Below, piece by piece: positions 44,504-54,200 of a stretch of 64,000 bases of DNA. The stretch is from assembly GCF_000520955.1 (NCBI RefSeq), contig NZ_JACC01000026.1:1-64000 (forward strand), in the 5' to 3' direction. The notes beneath the pieces were generated by a model. It saw nothing but the letters and a program-made list of their open reading frames with translations, did not search any database and was not told the origin of the DNA. A program made the translations under genes and the position numbers. Position 1 is the first letter of the stretch. The number at the start of each line of letters is the position of its first letter. This DNA comes from Aquimarina pacifica. Its GTDB lineage: Bacteria > Bacteroidota > Bacteroidia > Flavobacteriales > Flavobacteriaceae.

Positions 44504-45037
44504 ATGAAAAAACTAGCATTTCCCATTGCCCTAATAGCGTTAATAGTATCAATCGCCTCTTTTTTCTTTCTACAATCCTCTTCGGATCTGGTATATGTAG
44601 ATGTTAATAAACTATTAGATGGTTATAAAAGAACTAAGGTAGTGAAAGCAGAATTTGATAAAAAAGCAAAAACCATGAAATCTAATGTGGATAGTTTATT
44701 ATCAGATTGGCAGAAAGAACTTAAGATATATGAAAAAGAACGTAGTTCGATGAGCAAAAAAGAATTAGAGCTCAAGCAAGAGTTGTTAGGGAGTAAGCAA
44801 CAACAAATTAATAATTATCAGCAAGCGGTACAAAAGCAATTACAGGAAGAAGATAAAAAAGTGACGCAGACTGTGATTAATGATATTAATGATTTTGTAA
44901 AAGAATACGGAAAGAAAAATGGGCATAAAGTAATTTTTGGAGCTACAGGAAGCGGAACCATTATGTATGGAGAAGAATCAGCAGATTTAACGGATCAAGT
45001 ACTCGAAGAATTAAACGCTGAGTTCGAGGGGAAGTAG
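44504..45037 (+). CDS. OmpH/Skp-like periplasmic chaperone family protein
   Basis: 177 residues. An N-terminal hydrophobic segment (residues 5-25) acts as signal or anchor. The next section starts with LVYVDVNKLLDGYKRTKVVKAEFDKKA, the OmpH entry strand, followed by a long charged coiled coil (about 50-130) and a C-terminal strand region (HKVIFGATGSGTIMYG). This is the layout of Skp-type holdases for outer-membrane proteins. Paralogues outside the bamA cluster are frequent in Bacteroidota. It is followed by a lipoprotein gene in the same direction (56 bp). Confidence 0.88.
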   Translation: MKKLAFPIALIALIVSIASFFFLQSSSDLVYVDVNKLLDGYKRTKVVKAEFDKKAKTMKSNVDSLLSDWQKELKIYEKERSSMSKKELELKQELLGSKQQQINNYQQAVQKQLQEEDKKVTQTVINDINDFVKEYGKKNGHKVIFGATGSGTIMYGEESADLTDQVLEELNAEFEGK

Positions 45038-45093
45038 GACAGAATACAGAACTTCTGGCTTCTGTCATCGGACTTTTAACAAAAAAGAGAGAC

Positions 45094-45699
45094 TTGAAAA
45101 AAACAATACTAATACTGATAGGATTTTTGCTTCTGACAGCATGTTCATCAAAAAATTTTGACACCACAGAAGCGCTATGGGAATATATTAAAGCTCCTGA
45201 GAACGAATATATACATGCCAAAACTATTAATGGTGTAGCGTTTTCATTGGTATATAAACCCACAGATCTTTTGGTAGCACAAGAACTAGGGAATACTAAA
45301 AATACATCTCTAGTAGATAGCTTGCGCAATAAATACAGCCAATACCTATATTTTAATCTCTCAATGTCTAAAAATAACCAGGAGTTATTGAGCAATGTGG
45401 CAGGAGACAAACAACAATTTGGTGCTATGGTCAATCAATTGGCGTTTGGGATGGAACAAAAAGCCCATTTCTATACGCCTAAGAAAGATACCATAACAAT
45501 GGCTGATTATATCTACCCGAGAATGTACGGAATGAGCGGAGCAACAACGATGCTTTTGGTATATCCAAGAGAAAAGAAGGTAACAAATGCCGAGTATGTG
45601 ACATTTACAATAGAAGACTTAGGATTTTATACAGGAGAAGTAAAGTTTAAGATCCCAACAAATATATTTGAGAATGAACCAATGTTAAGGTTTAAGTAG
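45094..45699 (+). CDS. Lipoprotein of unknown function
   Basis: 201 residues, starting at a TTG (45094): only this start gives the complete lipoprotein signal MKKTILILIGFLLLTACSS. The mature part has no domain I recognise; it is a mixed alpha/beta sequence (LWEYIKAPENEYIHAKTINGVAFSLVYKP, FGAMVNQLAFGMEQK, YPRMYGMSGATTMLLVYPR, LGFYTGEVKFKIP). It lies between the OmpH-like gene and the RHS genes in the same direction. A link to either is not shown. Confidence 0.78.
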   Translation: MKKTILILIGFLLLTACSSKNFDTTEALWEYIKAPENEYIHAKTINGVAFSLVYKPTDLLVAQELGNTKNTSLVDSLRNKYSQYLYFNLSMSKNNQELLSNVAGDKQQFGAMVNQLAFGMEQKAHFYTPKKDTITMADYIYPRMYGMSGATTMLLVYPREKKVTNAEYVTFTIEDLGFYTGEVKFKIPTNIFENEPMLRFK

Positions 45700-45722
45700 A
45701 GATTAAGTCGGAAAACGGGATG

Positions 45723-45749
45723 TTACAACGAAGCGAAGTTTCGTTGTAA
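45723..45749. terminator. Perfect hairpin between the lipoprotein and RHS genes
   Basis: TTACAACGAA (45723-45732) pairs exactly with TTCGTTGTAA (45740-45749) around a 7-nt loop. No T run follows directly, so it may be an mRNA-processing or stabilising hairpin. Confidence 0.45.
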
Positions 45750-45856
45750 ACGCCTCTGACTCGGGTCAAAAAAAAAGGAACTCCTGACTTCGGTGCCCGT
45801 AGTTCTGACAAAAAAGAAAACAATAATAAAGTAATAGTATAAAAATTAGAATACAT

Positions 45857-48800
45857 ATGAGCCTAAGAAGAATACTAGAGACACTAAGGAAAACATATCG
45901 AGAAAGACAGACTTCGACACCAAATAAAGGGCTGAGGACATCGAATCTCGTGCATACAACAAAACCCTCTCATCGAGCAATTGCGGTATTTTTTATACTT
46001 ACGTTTTTGCAAACGTTGATCCCATATAATCAACTATGGGCGAATAATAATGGACCCAATGCACCAGAAGCAGCAGCTTTTGAGCCCGTCGATGCTACGG
46101 ATATGGTCAATTTATTAACAGGAGATTTTTCATATGTTTTGCCCTTACTTAATGTACCCTCTCCAGAAGGTGGGTATCCGTTGGCGTTGTCATATCATGG
46201 GGGTATAGCGCATAATCAGGAAGCTAGTTGGGTAGGATTAGGGTGGAATTTAAATCCAGGCTCAATCAACCGAAACATAAACGGTTTTCCAGACGATTGG
46301 GGGAAAACAAATTATGAAGAATTCTTTTATGATGCTGGCTGGACAGAAGATGAATATAATTTTAGTGTAGGTGTAGATGTTCATGGTTTCAATATAGGGT
46401 TGGGAGCCTCTTGGGGTTCTCACCGTTCTACTGGTGGTTTTGTTTCACTAGGGTACGGATATAAAGGAATAGGAATTAACACAAAAATAGGTAGTGGTGG
46501 AAGTAGTATAGGAGTAGGATACAAAGGATTCACGGCTAATGCCGGCAATAATGGTGCATCATTTGGATATAGTGGATATGGATTCAATGGAAGCATGGAT
46601 AGTAATGGTGTCGGTGTTGGGTATGGTTTGAATACTGGTGGTGGGAGTTCTTTAGGAGTTGGATTAAACTACAATTATTCTTCAGGACTATCTGGTAATA
46701 TAAGCGCATCATTATCAGGGTTAAGAACGAATGCGTCTATAGGAATTTCATTTTCAAGTCAAGGGGCATCAGTCTATGGAGGAGTTAATGGACCAGGAAT
46801 ATCTACAGCTAATTATGGAGTTTCTAACGGCGACGCTACTTATAATATAGATGCATTCCAGGCAGCAATCCCTATCTATATGTTTTATATAGGTTTTGGT
46901 CATAGAAGAGTTGAATATTCGTTGTTCAAAAAAAATAATCTTACTGTTTCTGGTTCCGTATACCCATATCATGCATTAGAAACAGAATCAGCATCAAGTT
47001 ATCAAATCAAAGAAAATAATTTTATGGATGTTCATGAGTTTCTTCCTTTTTCTAACCAAAGCATGAGTTTAGACTATTTGGTAGACCAAAATTACGGGAT
47101 GGACAAAAACAACATGGCGCTGTTGGCATATGACAAGTATACAGTAACATCACAAGGATTATCTGGTAGCATTGCTCCAGTAAGTTATGAAGAACTTAAT
47201 TTGATAGACAGAGGAAATACGGATGGAGCAGCTGATGAGCAACTTAAGGGGTATATTGGTGAGAATTTTAGTAGTGCAGATGGAATTTATGACTTAGGAT
47301 ATCGTACCAATTTTTATTTTCAGAATGAATTGAGTTCTTTTTTAAGAACGGATCGAACCAATATTCAGAAAAATCCAAATTACACAACTTCAGGAGGTTT
47401 TCAATTACTTAATGGATTTACAACTTCTAATTCTGGTGCTTTTAACGAAAATATGACTAATGGCAATAGAAAACGAACAGGTAATTTTATCGAAACCTTT
47501 ACGAATAATCAGATACGTGATAATCAAAATACCACAGGTTTTATAGAAGCTAAACATATTAATAGGTCACAAGAAACAGATATCTTTTTAGATGAAGGTA
47601 TCGGGGCGTTTAGAATTACTGCATTAGACGGCAAAACATATCATTATTCTTTACCTGTATACAATTATGAGTTGTTTTATAAGAATTTTAAAGATGAAAC
47701 CGATGAGAACAAAAACTTCTTTGAAATTAAAAAAACAAAACCATATGCTACTCATTGGTTATTAACGGCCATTACAGGACCTGATTATGTAGATGTTAAT
47801 TCAAACGGTGCAGTTGATGAGAGTGATTATGGGTATTGGGTAGAGTTCGATTACGGAAAGTGGACCGACGGATATATCTGGAAAGGACCAGTAGATGGAT
47901 ATGATGAACATACTAATGCCAAAGATTCTAGTGACAAAACGTATTCTTACTACTGGGGGAGAAAACAAATTTATTACTTAGATGCTGTAAAGACTAGAAC
48001 GCATACCGCTCTTTTTGTGAAAAATTTGAGATATGATAATAAATCTACGGAGTTAGATATTTATGAAAAAAAATATACAGGCGGGACGTTTAATGTAGGC
48101 GAATATAGCGAAACGGTAAAATCAAATGAAGACATATTCAGAAGGCCTATTATGGGGTATCCTAATGATATTGTTTATAAAGAAGATGGGTCTACTTATA
48201 AACTTCCTGAATATGGAACAGCTAATTCGAGTTATATTGAGACATTTAGAGGTAATAAAATATCAGCTAAATATATCGATGCTCCAGAAAACCAAGTTCT
48301 GAAGCTTGACAAAATCTTGTTGTTAAAAAATCAGCCATTTGATATAAGTAAGGATAGGAGTAGTATTGTCACTACAAAAACAGGGTACTCAATTTATAAT
48401 ACGGGGTATTCTAATTTAAATTCCTGTAGTTATGATCCTGTTAAAAACGAATCAAAATCTTGCTATACTAATGATTTATTTCCGTATCCAAGCGGCGTGT
48501 ATATGAATGACCCCACAAATATTACAAGCTTTAAAGTGCATCAGGATTATAATATACTAGATGAGCGTGATATCGAAGGGTTAAATCTAGAAGAAAATGC
48601 AAGCCAGGTAATAGCATTTAATTACGACTATTCTTTAGCAACGCAATCTCCAAATTCTGATGCTCCCAAAGTACCAGGTTTTGATTCTGATTGGGATACT
48701 TCTAAAGGAAGGTTAACATTAAAATCGGTATATTTCAAAGGAAAGAGTGAGGTTGCTGTAGTACCACCGTATCGATTTGAATATGCTAATTCATCCCTTC

Positions 48801-51199
48801 AGTATAATAAGGGTAACCAGGACGAATGGGGGTACCATAAAACATATCCAGAAGCATGGAGTCTTAATAAAATAACAACTCCAACAGGAGGTCAAATTAT
48901 CGTAAACCATGATACGGATTCGTATTACTCAGAAGCAGCATATACCGAGACAAAATCATATGATAATATTGCAATTACTAAAAATTCTTCCAGTAATACA
49001 TTTACCATAAGTTTTCTTAATACTTCTGATGACCTGAATAATTATTTCAATACGAATACAATTACGAACTTTACTATTTCTAGAAGAGATTCTTTCGATG
49101 CTTTAAATACGTTTACCAATACATATAAAGTAAAAGCAACAAGTATTAATAATAGTAGCAAAAGTATAGTTTTTGAGATTGATGAAACATTATCTTCTCC
49201 TTATAGCCTATTTAGATATGAAGCAATGACTAATGTTTCAGGGGTAAGTTGTACACTTCCATCCGCCAATACCTCTGATCCTGTTCATTGTTATTCTGCT
49301 CCTACCATAAAAAGTACCAAAGGTCCTGTATTGGATTTTACGACTTCAAACACAAATGGACGTGAAGGTGGAGGGATACGTGTTGCTAGTATCGAGGTTA
49401 GCGGAAATGATACTTCTGTAAAAACAGTGTATGATTATACTAATCTTGATAACAACAAAATATCAGGAATCACATCTTATGCTCCATCAGAAGAACAAAA
49501 AGGAATTCCTTATGTAAGTGAATTGCCTGCGCCATTGGTTACATATGGTAGTGTGACAATGAAAAATTACGATAATAATGACAAGCTGTTGGGGAGTACT
49601 GCATATGAGTTCGATGTACTAAAACCTTATGAAGAATCCCCAAATTATTTGTTCTGTCTCGGGGATTTCTTTAAAGTAGAACAACAACAAAATGCAACCT
49701 TTATCAATGGAGAGGTACAAGCTAATAAATATATTATATATAATAAATTAGAGAATATTGGTAGAGTAAAATCAGTAGTGTCTTACAATAATGTAGGGCA
49801 ATTACTAAATAAAACGATATCAAATTATAAGCAAGATTTAGATAGTGATGGGCAAATAGGTGTTTCTCAACAATCGCACAAAACACTTAAAAAGATTCAG
49901 AGAAATGATGTTGCAAGCTATATGATTAGTTCTTCAAGCAAGGTAGAGTATCCTAGTGTACTAGAAAGCTCAACAGCAATACAAGGAGGATTCACAAATA
50001 CAACCTACTATGAAAACCGTGATATGTTAACAGGTCAGATAACCCAGACCAGATCTGTTTCCAGTGATGGTAATGAGTTCAAAACCAAAATTATTCCAGC
50101 TTATTACATTACTCCTTACGGCAGTTCGGCATATGATTATACTATGGGTGCTAAGGTAGATAATTCTACAGCCAAGAATATGTTAACTCAAACAGCTGAA
50201 ACATTAACCCAAATAAAGGATGGGTCTAACTGGAAAACTGTTGGAGTAAGTATCAATACCTGGAATAATGATTGGAACTACCAAACTTATGATGGATCAC
50301 AAGAAACATCTGCTTCGCACCAATCAAAAATATGGCGTAAACACAAAATATTCGCATGGAAAGGAGAGATTGATTCTAAAGGTGCATACGTTGGATTTAG
50401 TGGAGATGATGATAATTTTAATTGGACCGACCCTGAGAATCAAACCAACTCAAAATGGATCAAAACCTCCACAATTAGTCTTTATGACCATTACTCGATG
50501 CCTTTAGAAACTACGGATATTAATGGGAATAAGGCAAGTACCAAAATGGGCGATGATAATACTAAAATATTTGCCGTTGCAAATGCAGCGTATAATCAAA
50601 TGTTTTATTCGGGAGCAGAAGATCTCATTACAGGAACTGATTACTTTAGTGGTGAGGTGTATAAGGGTGAAAATGCCAATATATCAGAGGTATATCATAC
50701 GGGAACAAAAGGAGTTCAGGTGCCGATAAACACAAAAGCTTTTGTAGTAAAGCCAGACTCTGGTAAGTATAAAGTTTCTGTTTGGGCATATAAGGGCTTA
50801 GGATATGATTATACAGGAACAAGACTTAACGTAAATGGCGAAATTATTGAGTATGCTATTTATGAGACTATTTCTGCTGGAGATTGGGTACAACTTAATT
50901 TTTATATAAAAGATTCTGAGGTTACCACAGGTCAAGAGGTTTATGTTTATAATAATCAGGGGGTGGCCATTTATGATGATTTTAGGATGTGTCCTATAGC
51001 CTCAACTATGGCAAGTTATGTATACAATGAATGGGATGAGTTAACTTATATTATCGGGGCAAATAATCTGGCAACCAAATATGAGTATGATGATGCAGGA
51101 AGGTTGAAGACTACCTATACCGAAGTGATAGATAATGCTTCGATTACGGGAGGATTTAAAAAAGCAAGCGAAAACTTTTATAACTATCAATATCAATAA
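45857..51199 (+). CDS. RHS-family shell protein, N-terminal partner (TcB-like)
   Basis: 1780 residues. A long basic N-terminus leads to a hydrophobic export segment (about residues 43-63, ending QLWA). Then comes the typical opening of Bacteroidota RHS proteins: DMVNLLTGDFSYVLPLLNVP, YPLALSYHGGI, EASWVGLGWNLNPGSI. Residues about 165-310 form an unusual Gly/Ser-rich block with GYGYKGIGI-like repeats. The rest is RHS beta-sheet sequence with YD-like repeats, closing in YVYNEWDELTYI and KYEYDDAGRLKTTY. It lacks its own core and toxin; the next gene, 2 bp away, supplies them. It probably builds half of a protective cocoon. Confidence 0.88.
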   Translation: MSLRRILETLRKTYRERQTSTPNKGLRTSNLVHTTKPSHRAIAVFFILTFLQTLIPYNQLWANNNGPNAPEAAAFEPVDATDMVNLLTGDFSYVLPLLNVPSPEGGYPLALSYHGGIAHNQEASWVGLGWNLNPGSINRNINGFPDDWGKTNYEEFFYDAGWTEDEYNFSVGVDVHGFNIGLGASWGSHRSTGGFVSLGYGYKGIGINTKIGSGGSSIGVGYKGFTANAGNNGASFGYSGYGFNGSMDSNGVGVGYGLNTGGGSSLGVGLNYNYSSGLSGNISASLSGLRTNASIGISFSSQGASVYGGVNGPGISTANYGVSNGDATYNIDAFQAAIPIYMFYIGFGHRRVEYSLFKKNNLTVSGSVYPYHALETESASSYQIKENNFMDVHEFLPFSNQSMSLDYLVDQNYGMDKNNMALLAYDKYTVTSQGLSGSIAPVSYEELNLIDRGNTDGAADEQLKGYIGENFSSADGIYDLGYRTNFYFQNELSSFLRTDRTNIQKNPNYTTSGGFQLLNGFTTSNSGAFNENMTNGNRKRTGNFIETFTNNQIRDNQNTTGFIEAKHINRSQETDIFLDEGIGAFRITALDGKTYHYSLPVYNYELFYKNFKDETDENKNFFEIKKTKPYATHWLLTAITGPDYVDVNSNGAVDESDYGYWVEFDYGKWTDGYIWKGPVDGYDEHTNAKDSSDKTYSYYWGRKQIYYLDAVKTRTHTALFVKNLRYDNKSTELDIYEKKYTGGTFNVGEYSETVKSNEDIFRRPIMGYPNDIVYKEDGSTYKLPEYGTANSSYIETFRGNKISAKYIDAPENQVLKLDKILLLKNQPFDISKDRSSIVTTKTGYSIYNTGYSNLNSCSYDPVKNESKSCYTNDLFPYPSGVYMNDPTNITSFKVHQDYNILDERDIEGLNLEENASQVIAFNYDYSLATQSPNSDAPKVPGFDSDWDTSKGRLTLKSVYFKGKSEVAVVPPYRFEYANSSLQYNKGNQDEWGYHKTYPEAWSLNKITTPTGGQIIVNHDTDSYYSEAAYTETKSYDNIAITKNSSSNTFTISFLNTSDDLNNYFNTNTITNFTISRRDSFDALNTFTNTYKVKATSINNSSKSIVFEIDETLSSPYSLFRYEAMTNVSGVSCTLPSANTSDPVHCYSAPTIKSTKGPVLDFTTSNTNGREGGGIRVASIEVSGNDTSVKTVYDYTNLDNNKISGITSYAPSEEQKGIPYVSELPAPLVTYGSVTMKNYDNNDKLLGSTAYEFDVLKPYEESPNYLFCLGDFFKVEQQQNATFINGEVQANKYIIYNKLENIGRVKSVVSYNNVGQLLNKTISNYKQDLDSDGQIGVSQQSHKTLKKIQRNDVASYMISSSSKVEYPSVLESSTAIQGGFTNTTYYENRDMLTGQITQTRSVSSDGNEFKTKIIPAYYITPYGSSAYDYTMGAKVDNSTAKNMLTQTAETLTQIKDGSNWKTVGVSINTWNNDWNYQTYDGSQETSASHQSKIWRKHKIFAWKGEIDSKGAYVGFSGDDDNFNWTDPENQTNSKWIKTSTISLYDHYSMPLETTDINGNKASTKMGDDNTKIFAVANAAYNQMFYSGAEDLITGTDYFSGEVYKGENANISEVYHTGTKGVQVPINTKAFVVKPDSGKYKVSVWAYKGLGYDYTGTRLNVNGEIIEYAIYETISAGDWVQLNFYIKDSEVTTGQEVYVYNNQGVAIYDDFRMCPIASTMASYVYNEWDELTYIIGANNLATKYEYDDAGRLKTTYTEVIDNASITGGFKKASENFYNYQYQ

Positions 51200-51201
51200 G
51201 G

Positions 51202-54200
51202 ATGAGAAAGTACTTGAAAATAATAGTTGTTTTAGGAAGTATATTGTGCGTAAGTAACGTATCAACGGCACAAAACTGTATAGAACTGGAAACCCCAAAA
51301 ATTTTTACTTTTAATAGTGATGGGGGGGAAGATGACGTAAAATTAGATAGTTATATAGATGGTGGCCCAAGCACAGATTGTTATCTTGCCAATACTGATC
51401 AAGCATATGTAGAAATTGAATATATAGGCGCAAGTACGCCAGAAGGATGGCTCAGTGCTTGGGTAAGCTATTATGAAAATGATGAACTCGGAGATACAGA
51501 GTACTATTTGACTGTAAGATGTAATTCTATAACGACACCAAATAGCAGAAGTGCTCGCCTCTTTATATATGACGGAAATGGAAACAGAGTCACTTATCGC
51601 GATGATGGGATTAGTGTATCTCAAAGTAAAGGAGATTTAGAATATTGGTATCCAGATGAAGATGGGGATGGTTTAGGGTATTCTAGTACAGTGCCGATCA
51701 TGGCAACCAGCCCACCATATACTGGATGGATAACTAATGGTAATTGGAACGAAAATGGAATTATACAAGACGATCAGGGTGATTTCTGTCCATATATATA
51801 TGGCGAAATAGATGGATGTCCTGAGGGTATTCCTGATTATTCGTATAATCAAAATCTAGTGGTATCCAAAAGTTATGATATACAAGGTGATTTAAAAGGG
51901 CATACGGTAGATTATTTTGATGCCCTAGCCAAGCCTAATAAAACCATGAGTAAAGATTTTAAAAACGATAAGGTATGGATGTCAGAAACTTTCTATGACT
52001 ATCAAAATAGAATGGCGTTGCAAACGTTGTCCGCACCTACTCGTTTTAATAAGATTGAAGGAGATTATAAACTTTCTTATATCTCGATAACAGATTATGA
52101 AAAAGAAGATATAGAAAACCCAAAAGTAATAACAGATACTACTGAAGGTAGACTAGGATGGTATTATAATACAAGCAATACCACAGAACCCTACCAAGAT
52201 GTTACCGCACGACCTTATTCTCGTATCATTTATAGTGAACTTAACCCAGGTAAAGTACTTAAAACTATTGGAGGGAATAAAATCAATGGTGAATGGAAAC
52301 AAGGCTATACATTCTCTATGCCGGCAGGCCAGGAACTATCACATGCCGATGCTTTTGGGGATACAAAATACAATCCAGAGCATTATAAAATTATCAAAAC
52401 CGTATCACGAGATGTTCATGGGATAGAAAGTGTAGTATTTACAGATACCGATGGAAAGACACTCGCTGCTGCTCGTAGTGGTAATGAAGAAGGAAACGTA
52501 GACAATACCAGAACATCAATAGTAAGTATCGGTGCGCAAGGGTTCGTAGATGTGCATATACCAGTGGGACGAACAGGAGTGACACTATCAGGTAATTCAG
52601 GTATTACTTTAAACATCTATAATCTAATTACAGAAACCAAAGCGTACAATGCGTCTACTTTATCTAACGGATTTTACAGAATTGCAGTGCAAGATGTAGA
52701 CAATTATGTTGCAGGGCAAATTACGGTCACCTATCCAGAAAACTATTACGATTATAGTCTCAATTATTATGATGAAGCCGGACATTTACTAAGTACTCAA
52801 CAACCACTAGAAAAATTAGAAAGCACTTTTAGTTATAATTCTTTGGGACAATTAGAAAGTACTACCAGTATAGATGAAGGTTCTGCCCAATTTAAATATC
52901 GAAATGATGGGCAAATCCGTTATTCTCAAAATAGTAAACAAGCCGACGCAGGTGAGTTTTCTTATACCAATTATGATGATTTAGGACGTCCCATAGAAAG
53001 TGGAGTTTTGGTAAATAGTAATTTTTCTAATGCGGATCCAGATGCAGGTTTGCCATCGGGAACTACCAAAGAAGTACATAAAACTACCTATGATTATTTA
53101 GAAAATACGAGCTTTTTGCCAGGTGACTACGAGAACCTTAAATTTTTAGCAGGTAATGTTGCAAAAACCGAAAATGATCAAACCACCACCTATTACAGCT
53201 ATGATATTTATGGTCGTGTAGAATTTATGGTGCAGATAATTAGTGGTTTAGGAACCAAAACCATCGATTATGAGTATGATGATATAACGGGTCTGGTAAC
53301 CAAAGTGTATTATCAAAAGGGAGAAAACACAGATCAATTTATCCATAAGTATAGATATGACGATGATGATTATAGTTTAATCAAAGTAGAAACCTCTAAC
53401 GATGATACGACGTTTACAGAGCATGCTAGCTATACCTATTATGAGACCGGAGCTCTAAAACGAGTGAATATTGCAGAAGGCTTGCAAGGGATAGACTATG
53501 TCTACAATCTCAACGGTGCACTAAAAAGTATCAATCATCCAAGTTTATCCAGTGATCATGATCCAGGAGGAGATACTAATGACTTGTTTGGGATGATTAT
53601 TGATTATCATGACTACGATTTTAATCGCCCATTAACCAATATCAAGAGTGCTGATTATGGTATTAACCAATATAATGGAAATATCAAAGGGATCCGTTGG
53701 AACTCTGATTATAATCCTCTAGAAACAGGTAAAGAACACACCTATAATTATGTATATAATCGTAATAATTACCTAAAATCTGCGGAGTACGGTAATTTTA
53801 CAGGAGATTATACCAGTGTCCCTACAATTATCGAAGGAGTAGACGCATCCGGAAGCGCAGAAGATGATGATGCAACCTATAGTGGTACAGTATCTGCTGG
53901 CAACAGTCTTAGTAAAACTGTAAATAATTCGATTTCTCTAAAACCAGGATTTCATGGTCAATCAGGATGTAATGTTTCTCTAAAAATTGATGGCGGTAAT
54001 GATACCGAAGCAGTACACGATATCAATGCAGGTACTTATACACCAAATATTGATGGGGATTACAAAGTAGATAATCTTACTTATGATGCCAATGGTAACA
54101 TACAATCGCTGGATCGTAACAAACATACAGACGAGAATGGTAATACTATGGACCAGCTGTCGTATGTTTATAAAAACGATAAACCCAATCAATTATTACG

